Of a DNA stretch of 64,000 nt, positions 1 through 6,599 are shown piece by piece (the first letter of the stretch is position 1; every line of letters begins with the position of its first letter). Below the pieces are notes generated by a model, which saw only the letters and a program-made list of their open reading frames with translations, was not told where the DNA came from and searched no databases. The DNA is from Enterococcus sp. DIV2402. Lineage in GTDB: Bacteria > Bacillota > Bacilli > Lactobacillales > Enterococcaceae. The stretch covers positions 1,092,501 to 1,156,500 of the forward strand of contig NZ_CP147251.1 in assembly GCF_017426705.2 (NCBI RefSeq). The letters run 5' to 3'. The translations under genes were made by a program, and so were the position numbers.

Positions 1-2
1 GT

Positions 3-401
3 CAGCTAGACCCCAGTCAGTTAGCTCAAAATATAAATATGATAACCATCGATCAGCCGATTAAAATTATTTTGCTCGCCATTCCAGCACAATTTTATCC
101 TATTATTTATCAAGAATTACAGCTGGATGAAACTGTATCTGTGATTACGCATACCCAAGAAGGAAACATAGATATTACTGCTAAAGGAATCAATAAATTT
201 ACCACTTTGCAAAATTATTTTTCAACTGTTGAATATATTGCATTTGGAAATGATAGTAATGATGTAGAACTATTAGTCCATGCTGAAAAAAGTTATTTTA
301 TCGGGTCTGAAGACTTTGCCAATCAATTAAGTTTGACTAGTAGTCAAGTCTTGTCAAAAGATAATAATCAAATTGCTAAATTGATTGAAAAACTGTGCTA
401 G
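3..401 (+). CDS. HAD-superfamily (Cof-like) phosphatase, C-terminal part; 5' end outside window
   Basis: The reading frame is open from the left edge (codons begin at position 3), so this is the tail of a longer protein. An internal ATG at 39 is not a convincing start because it has no ribosome-binding site and the frame continues upstream. The end carries the last two HAD motifs: a lysine in 'ITAKGINK' (motif III region) and 'AFGNDSNDVELL' (motif IV, the Asp pair that binds Mg2+). Such proteins dephosphorylate small phosphometabolites in the cytoplasm; the substrate cannot be told from this part. The stop codon lies inside the terminator hairpin that follows. Confidence 0.75.
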   Translation, partial: QLDPSQLAQNINMITIDQPIKIILLAIPAQFYPIIYQELQLDETVSVITHTQEGNIDITAKGINKFTTLQNYFSTVEYIAFGNDSNDVELLVHAEKSYFIGSEDFANQLSLTSSQVLSKDNNQIAKLIEKLC

Positions 402-430
402 TAAATCTATTTTTACTAGCATTTTTCTTT
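396..430 (+). terminator. Intrinsic terminator after HAD gene
   Basis: A perfect 10-bp inverted repeat (TGCTAGTAAA at 396-405 with TTTACTAGCA at 412-421) is followed by a T-rich run. The TAG stop of the HAD gene is inside the 5' arm. Confidence 0.85.
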
Positions 431-438
431 AAAAAATA

Positions 439-467
439 TTGACAAGTTTTGTTATTTTGGGTATGCT
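439..467 (+). promoter_or_regulatory. Promoter of tRNA-Thr
   Basis: A consensus -35 TTGACA (439-444), a 17-bp spacer and -10 TATGCT (462-467) lie about 20 bp before the mature tRNA. Confidence 0.8.
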
Positions 468-488
468 AATACTTGTGTTAAATACTAA

Positions 489-561
489 GCCGCCTTAGCT
501 CAGTTGGTAGAGCACCACCATGGTAAGGTGGGGGTCGCCGGTTCAAGCCCGGCAGGTGGCT
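489..561 (+). tRNA. tRNA-Thr (anticodon GGT)
   Basis: A full cloverleaf can be folded: acceptor GCCGCCT pairs with AGGTGGC (one G-U), the D arm is GCTC...GAGC, and the anticodon stem CCACC/GGTGG encloses the loop ATGGTAA (anticodon GGT). The T arm is GCCGG-TTCAAGC-CCGGC. CCA is not encoded. It is a single-gene transcript between its own promoter and terminator. Confidence 0.95.
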
Positions 562-570
562 TTCATTTGG

Positions 571-610
571 ACTCATAAAACCTATTTTAATAGGCTTTAT
601 GAGTTTTTTT
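571..610 (+). terminator. Terminator of tRNA-Thr
   Basis: A stem ACTCATAAA/TTTATGAGT with an inner CCTATT/AATAGG-type stem is followed by seven T's (604-610). The stretch from 611 to about 845 holds no gene I can support. Confidence 0.85.
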
Positions 611-846
611 GTGCCAAATTTTATGTTTAAATTACAATTATATGAGCGTAGGTTTTCATCGTTATAGATAGGAGTATACAACACTAAAACATATGCCTAA
701 TTTATCTTTCTCGCTATTTTTTCTCTAAATAATTTTGTTATAACCGGCTGAAAGCATACCTTCTTTGATTGATTGGAAACTAGCGATTCTTTGTTTAGTA
801 GTAGTTGGTTATTAGGACACCTATTTTTATGAGATTTTTTTCAAGT

Positions 847-897
847 CTTGACCTAGGTCAAGGAGACATTGATTCAAACTTCGTATACTAAAAGTAT
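847..897 (+). promoter_or_regulatory. Two operator-like dyads upstream of ohr
   Basis: A perfect 16-bp palindrome CTTGACCTAGGTCAAG occupies 847-862. Its core TTGAC-N4-GTCAA has the 14-bp geometry of Crp/Fnr-family sites. A second dyad ATACT-AAA-AGTAT lies at 885-897 and overlaps a TATACT -10-like hexamer (884-889). Both are between the tRNA-Thr terminator and the ohr ribosome-binding site. Which regulator binds is inferred, not shown; the next gene downstream of ohr encodes a Crp/Fnr protein. Confidence 0.5.
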
Positions 898-919
898 CAA
901 AACAGAAGGAGTGTTTTTC

Positions 920-1366
920 ATGTCAGAATATGCAAAAATTTATGAAACAGGTGCGATTAATACCGGAGGACGGGATGGAGTGAGCTATTTGTCTGATGGT
1001 TCTTATGAGGTGAAAATTGCGACACCTAAAGATATGGGAGGAACTGGAGCTGGGCAAAATCCTGAACAATTATTTGCGTTAGGATATGCGGCGTGTTTCC
1101 ATGGTGCATTGGAGATAGTTAAAGGACAACATAAAATACGCAATAAATCACAAGTTTTTCATACGGTTTCTTTATTCAAAAAAACAGATGCGGCTGATTT
1201 TAAATTAGAAGTAGCTATTCAAGTGGGGATTCAGGACTTTTCTTTAGAAGAAACGCAACAACTTGCAGATGAAGCACATGCCATTTGTCCATACTCAAAA
1301 GCATTGAACGGAAATATTGACATTTTTGTTCGTGCCACGAATTACGATGCAAGCAAAGAAAAATAA
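920..1366 (+). CDS. ohr: Organic hydroperoxide reductase, Ohr/OsmC family
   Basis: This 148-residue cytoplasmic thiol peroxidase reduces organic hydroperoxides. The start is the ATG at 920, preceded by AAGGAG at 906-911. An upstream extension of the frame to a TTG at 869 runs through the operator region and is rejected. Ohr hallmarks are all present: Arg18 in GGRDG, Glu49 in QNPEQ, peroxidatic Cys59 in GYAACFHGAL and resolving Cys123 in CPYSKA. The motif spacing fits Ohr rather than OsmC. The length is normal for the family. Two dyads upstream suggest repressor or activator control. No OhrR (MarR) gene is adjacent; the neighbour is a Crp/Fnr regulator behind its own terminator. Confidence 0.93.
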   Translation: MSEYAKIYETGAINTGGRDGVSYLSDGSYEVKIATPKDMGGTGAGQNPEQLFALGYAACFHGALEIVKGQHKIRNKSQVFHTVSLFKKTDAADFKLEVAIQVGIQDFSLEETQQLADEAHAICPYSKALNGNIDIFVRATNYDASKEK

Positions 1367-1374
1367 ATTACCTG

Positions 1375-1414
1375 TACCGTTTAAGATGAATGTCATTTTA
1401 AACGGTATGTTTTT
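1375..1414 (+). terminator. Terminator of ohr
   Basis: TACCGTTTAA (1375-1384) pairs with TTAAACGGTA (1398-1407), followed by TGTTTTTG. Confidence 0.85.
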
Positions 1415-1462
1415 GTTTTATGATATATACTAGAAGAAATAAATTGAAATGTAGGTGTTTGA

Positions 1463-2164
1463 ATGACCGCAAAAATTGATTTTACGAAGTATCATCACTG
1501 CATTAGCACAATGCCCTTATTTCAAAATTTGCTGTTACAACAAATTGAATTAATTCAGAGTCGTATTACAGAAAAAGAGTTTTCAATAGATGAATTTTTG
1601 TATCAAGCAGGAGAAAAATCAGAAGCATTATATTTAATACAAGAAGGACAAGTCAAAATTTATCGCATAGCAGCTTCAGGAAAAGAACAAATGATTCGAG
1701 TTTTGGAGCAAGGAGATTTTGTAGGAGAAATGTCGTTATTTAATGATCGTGTTTATGATAATTATGTTCAAGCAATGACGCCCACTAAAGTTTGTGTCAT
1801 TAATCGTCATGATTTTAAAGAAGTGCTACTGACAAATCCACAAATTGCTTGGGAAATATTGACAGAACTATCAAATCGTTTAACGGATTCAGAGCAACAG
1901 ACTACGCTAATCACCACTACAAGTGTACTTACTCGGTTAAGTAACTACCTGCTAACTGCTTATCACAAGCAACAAAACACACAGATTCATTTGGAAGCAA
2001 CAAAGAAAACAATTGCCTCCTATTTAGGGATGTCTGCAGAATCTTTTAGTCGTGGTCTAACCAAATTAACCAAAAAACAAATTGTTTCTCAACCAGCTCC
2101 CAACAAAATTGAGCTACTAGCTATCGATGAATTAGAAAAATTAGCCAATGACGCCTCGTTGTAA
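1463..2164 (+). CDS. Crp/Fnr family transcriptional regulator
   Basis: This 233-residue protein has an N-terminal cyclic-nucleotide-binding-type beta barrel (about residues 20-140; glycine-rich turns around 'EGQVKIY' and 'GDFVGEMSLF'), a dimerisation helix and a C-terminal winged helix-turn-helix (about 165-215, 'IASYLGMSAESFSRGL'). There is no N-terminal cysteine cluster, so it is not an iron-sulfur Fnr. The start ATG has TAGGTG seven bases upstream. The recognition helix contains Glu-Ser-Phe-Ser-Arg, close to the Crp/Fnr ExxSR pattern. It stands alone between two terminators. The TTGAC-N4-GTCAA dyad upstream of ohr is a plausible target (inference). The effector is unknown. Confidence 0.85.
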   Translation: MTAKIDFTKYHHCISTMPLFQNLLLQQIELIQSRITEKEFSIDEFLYQAGEKSEALYLIQEGQVKIYRIAASGKEQMIRVLEQGDFVGEMSLFNDRVYDNYVQAMTPTKVCVINRHDFKEVLLTNPQIAWEILTELSNRLTDSEQQTTLITTTSVLTRLSNYLLTAYHKQQNTQIHLEATKKTIASYLGMSAESFSRGLTKLTKKQIVSQPAPNKIELLAIDELEKLANDASL

Positions 2165-2193
2165 TTTCCTAAGTGAAGTTACAACGAGTTTTA
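2155..2193 (+). terminator. Terminator of the Crp/Fnr gene
   Basis: CTCGTTGTAA (2155-2164, containing the stop codon) pairs with TTACAACGAG (2179-2188), followed by TTTT. Confidence 0.85.
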
Positions 2194-2288
2194 ATATTTA
2201 TAGATATCGAAAATTTCAATTCTTCCGAAGTACAATGGATTCAACTTCCAAAAAATAAGTAAAGATTATTAAAGAACATTTACTTTTA

Positions 2289-2318
2289 TTGACAAATAGT
2301 AAGTTGAACAGGCATACT
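2289..2318 (+). promoter_or_regulatory. Promoter of the C39-like gene
   Basis: -35 TTGACA (2289-2294), an 18-bp spacer and -10 CATACT (2313-2318) give a start about 25 bases before the coding region. Confidence 0.6.
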
Positions 2319-2349
2319 TATCGACATAATAATAAAAAATAAAGGGCTG

Positions 2350-3090
2350 ATGACGATTAAAAAGAAAAAATTTTATTTCACAGTTCTTTCAGCAGGTGTC
2401 TTGATTGGCAGTACGATATGGATAACGCATACGTTACGTGAGGATCCTACAATTTTGGAAAACTATTCCGAAATGCTCCATCCGACAGCTTATGATGCGT
2501 TAGATTTGATTGATGTACCTTTAGAAAATCAATTGAAGAATAATCCATTAGAAAATGGTTGTGAAATTACAAGTCTTTCAATGCTACTACGTTACTATCG
2601 TTTTGATACAACTAAGAATCAGTTAGCTGAAATGCTTGATTATGTTCCTCTAGTATCTGAAAATGGTCTTTACGGTAATCCACATAAAGGCTTTGTTGGA
2701 AATATTGAAGCAGGATATGAATCAATGGGTGTAGGCGTAGAGCCTTTAGCAAAAGTAGCAGAAGAAGTTGTGGGAAATGATTATCAGGTAGAAGTAAGTA
2801 CGACAAAAGACTTTTCTGAGATAGAAGAAAAGGTGAATGCAGGCGTTCCTGTGTTAGTCATTACGACAGTTGACTTTGAAGTACCTACAGAGGAAGATTT
2901 ATGGGAATGGCAGACAGAAGAGGGGCTGGTAACGGTTAGTCCATTATGTCATGCGGTGGTTATTACTGGTATCGAAGGAGATACAGTTTATGTAAATGAT
3001 CCCTATGGTTATCGTCATCGAGAAGTTGATCGCGATGATTTTCAAATAATTTACGAAAAAATGGGTCAACAATCGTTGTATCTTGCATAA
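2350..3090 (+). CDS. C39-like exported/membrane-anchored cysteine peptidase-family protein
   Basis: This 246-residue protein has a lysine-rich start and one hydrophobic segment (about residues 8-27), so it is probably anchored outside the membrane or secreted. The globular part matches the peptidase C39_2 type fold: Cys71 in ENGCEITSL, His201 in LCHAVVITG and Asp217 in VNDPYG form the expected Cys-His-Asp set. Such proteins are common and mostly uncharacterised in Firmicutes; proteolysis is inferred from the residues only. AAAGGG sits just three bases before the ATG, an unusually short spacing. It is monocistronic, with its own promoter and terminator. Confidence 0.75.
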   Translation: MTIKKKKFYFTVLSAGVLIGSTIWITHTLREDPTILENYSEMLHPTAYDALDLIDVPLENQLKNNPLENGCEITSLSMLLRYYRFDTTKNQLAEMLDYVPLVSENGLYGNPHKGFVGNIEAGYESMGVGVEPLAKVAEEVVGNDYQVEVSTTKDFSEIEEKVNAGVPVLVITTVDFEVPTEEDLWEWQTEEGLVTVSPLCHAVVITGIEGDTVYVNDPYGYRHREVDRDDFQIIYEKMGQQSLYLA

Positions 3091-3124
3091 AGACAGGAGT
3101 TCGTAAATGAACTCCTGTCTTTTA
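3090..3124 (+). terminator. Terminator of the C39-like gene
   Basis: A 13-bp perfect stem AAGACAGGAGTTC/GAACTCCTGTCTT with a six-base loop is followed by TTT. The intergenic stretch 3125-3354 contains no gene; the palindrome TAAAGCGCTTTA at 3267-3278 resembles the core of a catabolite-response element but its flanks do not fit. Confidence 0.85.
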
Positions 3125-3354
3125 AATTTTAGACTGTCCTAAAAGCAACGCATCTGACAACATAATGAAACGATTGTTCTTAATCGTCTGGTGATTTTTG
3201 AAGGAACGAGGATGAATTATTTTTAAAGGTGTTATTTTTAACGGAAAAACTTCTTTTTAAATTGTGTAAAGCGCTTTATGTCAACGTGAATCTTTTTTTA
3301 TTTTAAAAGTTATTTAATAATCGCTAGTTTTTTAAACAAAATGTAAAACAGGGG

Positions 3355-3383
3355 TTGATTAATCGAAAAAAAATTGCTATTAT
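3355..3383 (+). promoter_or_regulatory. Promoter of tRNA-Asn
   Basis: -35 TTGATT (3355-3360), 17-bp spacer and -10 TATTAT (3378-3383) lie 14 bp before the tRNA. Confidence 0.75.
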
Positions 3384-3397
3384 ACATTCATAGTCAT

Positions 3398-3471
3398 TCC
3401 GGCATAGCTCAGTTGGTAGTAGCGCATGACTGTTAATCATGATGTCGTAGGTTCGAGTCCTACTGCCGGAG
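3398..3471 (+). tRNA. tRNA-Asn (anticodon GTT)
   Basis: Acceptor TCCGGCA (3398-3404) pairs with TGCCGGA (3464-3470). The anticodon stem CATGA/TCATG encloses CTGTTAA (anticodon GTT), and the T arm is GTAGG-TTCGAGT-CCTAC. The D loop is long (GCT...AGC stem). CCA is not encoded. It is followed at once by a terminator. Confidence 0.95.
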
Positions 3472-3475
3472 TCAA

Positions 3476-3512
3476 AAAGAACAAAAGTCATTTCGACTTT
3501 TGTTCTTTTTTT
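3476..3512 (+). terminator. Terminator of tRNA-Asn
   Basis: AAAGAACAAAAGTC pairs with GACTTTTGTTCTTT around a short loop, continuing into a T run. Confidence 0.85.
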
Positions 3513-3584
3513 ATTCCTCTACTCGAATTATTATTAACAATTTGTTTGATAGAATTTTTACTTGTTATATTATATACATATAAA

Positions 3585-3610
3585 GATATACTGGATATAC
3601 AAGGATATCC
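3585..3610 (+). promoter_or_regulatory. Repeat operator candidate for the toxin-antitoxin operon
   Basis: Three copies of a seven-base unit, GATATAC (3585), GATATAC (3594) and GATATCC (3604), are spaced 9 and 10 bp apart, roughly one helical turn. The last lies in the palindrome GGATATCC. The array sits between an AT-rich promoter region (TTGATA at 3546-3551) and the antitoxin ribosome-binding site, as expected for autorepression by the antitoxin or complex (inference). Confidence 0.45.
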
Positions 3611-3626
3611 TAAAGGTGGTAATATT

Positions 3627-3866
3627 ATGAGTATTCAAGAAAGAAAATTAAGAAAAGTTGGAAATTCAGTTATGATTGCTTTGTCAAAAGATTTCTTAGA
3701 TAGTATTGGAGCAACTGTTGCCGATACAGTATATGTTGACGAAGACAAGCTGAAAGAAGCTCTTGTTAAAAAAACACAAAATGAAGAACAAAAAAAACTA
3801 GAAATGCTTATAGATAAGTCAATGCAGAAACATGGCGAACTATATAAAGCATTGGTGGACAAATGA
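3627..3866 (+). CDS. AbrB/MazE-fold antitoxin of a Doc-type toxin-antitoxin pair
   Basis: This protein has 79 residues. The ATG at 3627 is chosen because AAAGGTGG precedes it by seven bases. The frame extends upstream into the tRNA-Asn region, which cannot be coding. The N-terminal 45 residues ('RKLRKVGNSVMIALSKDFLD', then 'GATVADTVYVD') have the swapped-hairpin SpoVT/AbrB pattern of MazE-like antitoxins. The lysine/glutamate-rich C-terminus is the likely toxin-binding tail. Its stop overlaps the toxin start by four bases (ATGA), implying translational coupling. Classic Doc toxins pair with Phd antitoxins, so the AbrB partner is noteworthy, although such mixed pairs are known. Confidence 0.8.
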   Translation: MSIQERKLRKVGNSVMIALSKDFLDSIGATVADTVYVDEDKLKEALVKKTQNEEQKKLEMLIDKSMQKHGELYKALVDK

Positions 3867-4276
3867 GTATATACTACTTAACAGTTGATCAAATATCTCA
3901 AATGAATGCTTTTCAGATTTTAAATTATTCTCCAAATGAAAAAATGGGAATCAAGGATTTAAGTGCATTAGAAATGGCAGTGAATCAACCGTCACAAATT
4001 GTTTTTGGACAAGAATTATATCCATCAATTGAAGAAAAAGTTGCTATACTAATGATTAATCTAGTGAAAAAGTATCCTTTTTTTAATGGTAATAAGAGAA
4101 CAGCAGTAATGGCAGCCGATGTATTTTTACAATTTAATGGATATGACATTTCTTTCGAGTTAGAAGAAGGAATTGAGTTGGTTGTTGATATAGCGACTTA
4201 CGAAGCTGAAGAGTTCAATCATTTGAAGAATATCGTTACTAGAATATTCAAAAGTAAAGTGGATCAACAATTATAG
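3863..4276 (+). CDS. Doc (death-on-curing) family Fic-fold toxin
   Basis: This 137-residue protein has the Doc length and layout. The signature helix reads 'YPFFNGNKRTA' (from residue 71), corresponding to the Doc motif HxFx(D/N)xNKR. The Asn-Lys-Arg part is intact but the motif histidine is replaced by Tyr71. Doc of phage P1 phosphorylates elongation factor Tu and the histidine is needed for catalysis, so this copy may be inactive or altered in mechanism. It is co-translated with the antitoxin upstream. The pair directly follows tRNA-Asn, a typical site for acquired modules, but I found no duplicated tRNA end marking an island. Confidence 0.82.
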   Translation: MSIYYLTVDQISQMNAFQILNYSPNEKMGIKDLSALEMAVNQPSQIVFGQELYPSIEEKVAILMINLVKKYPFFNGNKRTAVMAADVFLQFNGYDISFELEEGIELVVDIATYEAEEFNHLKNIVTRIFKSKVDQQL

Positions 4277-4318
4277 AAATAAAATTTAAAAGATTTTATT
4301 TGATTGATAGATTAGCAC

Positions 4319-4382
4319 AAGAAAGAAAAATTGTTTCAACAGTGATACAGTAGTCACTATTGAAACAATTTTTTCTTTCTTC
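4319..4382 (+). terminator. Terminator after the toxin gene
   Basis: A very long stem (AAGAAAGAAAAATTGTTTCA region with its complement ending TTTTCTTTCTT), with an inner AGTGA/TCACT, is followed by T-rich sequence. Confidence 0.8.
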
Positions 4383-4556
4383 ATTTTTAGTTGATACTTT
4401 TTGAAATACAGCTCGAATTTTTGTCAGCTGGTCTAATAGGACTTTTCCATGTGTTTTCATTATTATAATTCTCTTCCTACTAGGTTTCCTAAATCTTGAA
4501 GCTTAACAGTGCACTTTGTGTCATCTTTAAACTATTTGTAGTAAAAGAGAAGCAAA

Positions 4557-4634
4557 ATGAACAAAGAGGCTAGCGTTAAAAATCAGATTTTATCTTTATA
4601 TAATCAAAATAAAGACATAATCACTATTTTTTAG
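4557..4634 (+). pseudogene. Short 25-codon frame, possible remnant of a helix-turn-helix protein
   Basis: A 25-residue frame (MNKEASVKNQILSLYNQNKD then IITIF) has AGAGAAG upstream. The sequence resembles the first helix of AbiEi-type antitoxin or related winged-helix proteins, where it would continue into a second helix, but it stops instead. I could not follow homologous sequence beyond the stop. It may be a remnant of a defence/TA gene or a chance frame. The rest of 4383-4672 shows no other gene. Confidence 0.25.
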
Positions 4635-4672
4635 GATTATACAAGCTAGTTGACTCCCCTTTTGAAGGGAGG

Positions 4673-6049
4673 TTATTGCTCCATAACTCGTTGTAACTGT
4701 TGATAAGCATCCGCAGTTTTTTGTGGTTGTTTATTTGTATAATAATAATCTCGTGTAGGTGTTACAATGTGTAAAATTTGTTTTGTTTGATGATCGACAT
4801 ATAATGTGGCAGCCTTCCCATCAACGGTGAATTTACCAGCTGCGTAATTATTTGTCGCGCTGCCATATAGTTTTGTTATATTATTCGGTAATTTTTCTAA
4901 CAATTCCACTTTTTCAATAGTATCTAGTGGGATGTCGGAAGTTGTGACAAAGGGGGCCTTTAGTTCAATGTTAGTCGCAGTTTGCTCATATTGAAATGGA
5001 TTGGCAGTAAAGTCATACAAATAGGCTGGAACTAATGTAACTACGAAAGCTACGACGATGATAATACCAGTCAAGCCCATCAATAGTTTTCCTACGGGAC
5101 GACCCAAATTCAGCCCCATGTTCATACCCATTCGGCTAGGAATAAACAAGCGAGGATCATTGGGATTGTAATATACGCCAAAGCGCCAATATTGATCGTC
5201 TCCTAGATAACGGTAACTAGGCACTTGTGCAAGCAATTGGTCTTGTTTTTTTCGTAAAGAATAGAGGTACCAAAAAGAAAAAATAGTCCAGCTAATAATT
5301 AAGAGGAAAAAGAAGGCCAATAAAATCATTTCCAGTGCAGGTGCAACGCTCAAACTAATTGCTGGGATAAATAATAATGGAATCAATACCCAACTAATGG
5401 AAACCATCATCAGCGACCAATGATGTTTAGTTAAATCATTATATTGCTGATTAATTGAACGGTTATCGGTTAAGGCGCGAACTGGTAATTTTCCGACGAT
5501 TAACCAACTACCAAATGAAAGGAATAAAAAGACGCCACTGAGAATAATCATCAACCAACTAGCTTCAAAACGAGAAAGCACACTATAAATACTTCCTAAA
5601 ATCCAAACAAGTAATGGTGGGAGTAACCACCAACCTGAAACCATTTTTTGATTTTTAACTAATATGAGTTGTGTATCGACTAATATGGGTTTTACGGGCA
5701 TCAACCAATCATTTGCAATTAATAATTCTTGCATTTTTCGTACATAATGAACTTTACAAAAAAACAACGCAATCATACTACTGAATAAAAGAATCCAGAA
5801 AAAAGTTAAAAAAATTGATTCATAGGAAATAAAGAGTAAACCAATACTTAAGAAACTAAAACCAGCTGCAATTTGCATTAAGCGATTTTTGTATTCCTGT
5901 GCTAAGTTACGAATTTGTGGAGCTGCTAAATATTCTGTTGACATAGTATTTTCTAAAATAACTTGATTATGAGGCGTCCCGGATAATCGTAGGGTACAAG
6001 CTTGAATAATATTGACTAAGATTAAAATACCGATAAACATATAACTCAT
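4673..6049 (-). CDS. Multi-pass membrane protein with DUF5808 domain
   Basis: This 458-residue protein has about eight predicted hydrophobic segments. A cytoplasm-type DUF5808 signature sits around residues 285-315 ('YWRFGVYYNPNDPRLFIPSR', then a Met/Gly-rich stretch), followed by one more membrane segment and a soluble C-terminal domain of about 110 residues. The function of the family is unknown; it is often encoded with a YtrA-type GntR regulator, as here, where its ATG overlaps the regulator stop by four bases. By analogy the pair may respond to cell-envelope stress (inference). No clear terminator follows; an 18-bp hairpin at 4655-4672 lacks a T run on this strand. Confidence 0.75.
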   Translation of the reverse strand: MSYMFIGILILVNIIQACTLRLSGTPHNQVILENTMSTEYLAAPQIRNLAQEYKNRLMQIAAGFSFLSIGLLFISYESIFLTFFWILLFSSMIALFFCKVHYVRKMQELLIANDWLMPVKPILVDTQLILVKNQKMVSGWWLLPPLLVWILGSIYSVLSRFEASWLMIILSGVFLFLSFGSWLIVGKLPVRALTDNRSINQQYNDLTKHHWSLMMVSISWVLIPLLFIPAISLSVAPALEMILLAFFFLLIISWTIFSFWYLYSLRKKQDQLLAQVPSYRYLGDDQYWRFGVYYNPNDPRLFIPSRMGMNMGLNLGRPVGKLLMGLTGIIIVVAFVVTLVPAYLYDFTANPFQYEQTATNIELKAPFVTTSDIPLDTIEKVELLEKLPNNITKLYGSATNNYAAGKFTVDGKAATLYVDHQTKQILHIVTPTRDYYYTNKQPQKTADAYQQLQRVMEQ

Positions 6050-6435
6050 GATTCATCACATCCTTTTGAGTAAGTATTGAGATAAGTTTCGACATCGTGG
6101 AGAATTTTTTCTTTAGATTGTTGATGAAGATACCCTTCTGCTAACAACAGCGCTAAACGCTGTTCGTATATTTTTTTAGCACGTGCATCAAAGTTGCTTC
6201 TTTCTGTGACAATTGTACCGTTGCGGCGGTCGGTAATTAAATAGCCTTCTTCTTTTAAAAGATTGTATGCTTTGGAAACGGTCATGGGATTAACACCTAA
6301 TTCATCCGCTAACATCCGCACAGAAGGAAGCAAGTCACCAGCTTTCAATTGCTGCTGCGCAATCCCTAAAATAATTTGATCACGTAACTGTTTGTAGATA
6401 GGTTCTTCTCCTAATGGATCAATTTCTAAAATCAT
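6046..6435 (-). CDS. GntR family transcriptional regulator, YtrA subfamily
   Basis: This 129-residue protein has an N-terminal winged helix-turn-helix ('EEPIYKQLRDQI', 'LPSVRMLADELGVNPMTVSKAYNLL') and only a short C-terminal helical tail (about residues 80-129), which defines the YtrA subfamily. The start is the ATG at 6435, six bases after AGAGGTG. A GTG at 6444 in the same frame lies inside that ribosome-binding site. An inverted repeat directly upstream is the probable autoregulatory operator. It is the first gene of a two-gene operon with the DUF5808 membrane protein. Confidence 0.88.
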   Translation of the reverse strand: MILEIDPLGEEPIYKQLRDQIILGIAQQQLKAGDLLPSVRMLADELGVNPMTVSKAYNLLKEEGYLITDRRNGTIVTERSNFDARAKKIYEQRLALLLAEGYLHQQSKEKILHDVETYLNTYSKGCDES

Positions 6436-6448
6436 TTTTCTCACCTCT

Positions 6449-6471
6449 TTGTATTACATGATATAATACAA
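6449..6471 (-). promoter_or_regulatory. GntR (YtrA-type) operator candidate
   Basis: TTGTATTA (6449-6456) and TAATACAA (6464-6471) form an 8-bp inverted repeat with a 7-bp spacer, immediately before the regulator's ribosome-binding site. Confidence 0.65.
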
Positions 6472-6525
6472 ATGATATAAAATCAAATTTTATTTATTGA
6501 AAAAATTGTTAAGTTATTTTGAACA

Positions 6526-6560
6526 ATTGCAACAAAATTGCAACAATTATCCTGTATACT
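6526..6560 (+). promoter_or_regulatory. Upstream region of acyltransferase gene with direct repeats
   Basis: ATTGCAACAA occurs twice (6526-6535 and 6537-6546), 11 bp apart, followed by a TATACT -10-like hexamer (6555-6560). No good -35 is visible, so the repeats could be an activator site (inference). Confidence 0.35.
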
Positions 6561-6599
6561 GAAATAAAGGAAAGAATTTTATAAAGGTAGGTGAAGTAT

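Noticed and set aside
478-684. 68-codon open frame on the minus strand
   Set aside because: It lies across the tRNA-Thr gene and its terminator; it is antisense to a clear tRNA.
3267-3278. TAAAGCGCTTTA palindrome as a catabolite-response element
   Set aside because: The core matches but the flanking TG...CA bases are wrong, and it is far from a metabolic gene.
3426-3626. N-terminal extension of the AbrB antitoxin frame
   Set aside because: It would begin inside tRNA-Asn and run through its terminator and the operon promoter; ATG 3627 has a proper ribosome-binding site.
3398-4672. Integrated genetic island at the tRNA-Asn 3' end
   Set aside because: No integrase and no repeated tRNA end was found downstream, so an island boundary cannot be supported.
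4655-4672. Hairpin CTCCC/GGGAG after the DUF5808 gene as terminator
   Set aside because: No T run follows it on the minus strand.
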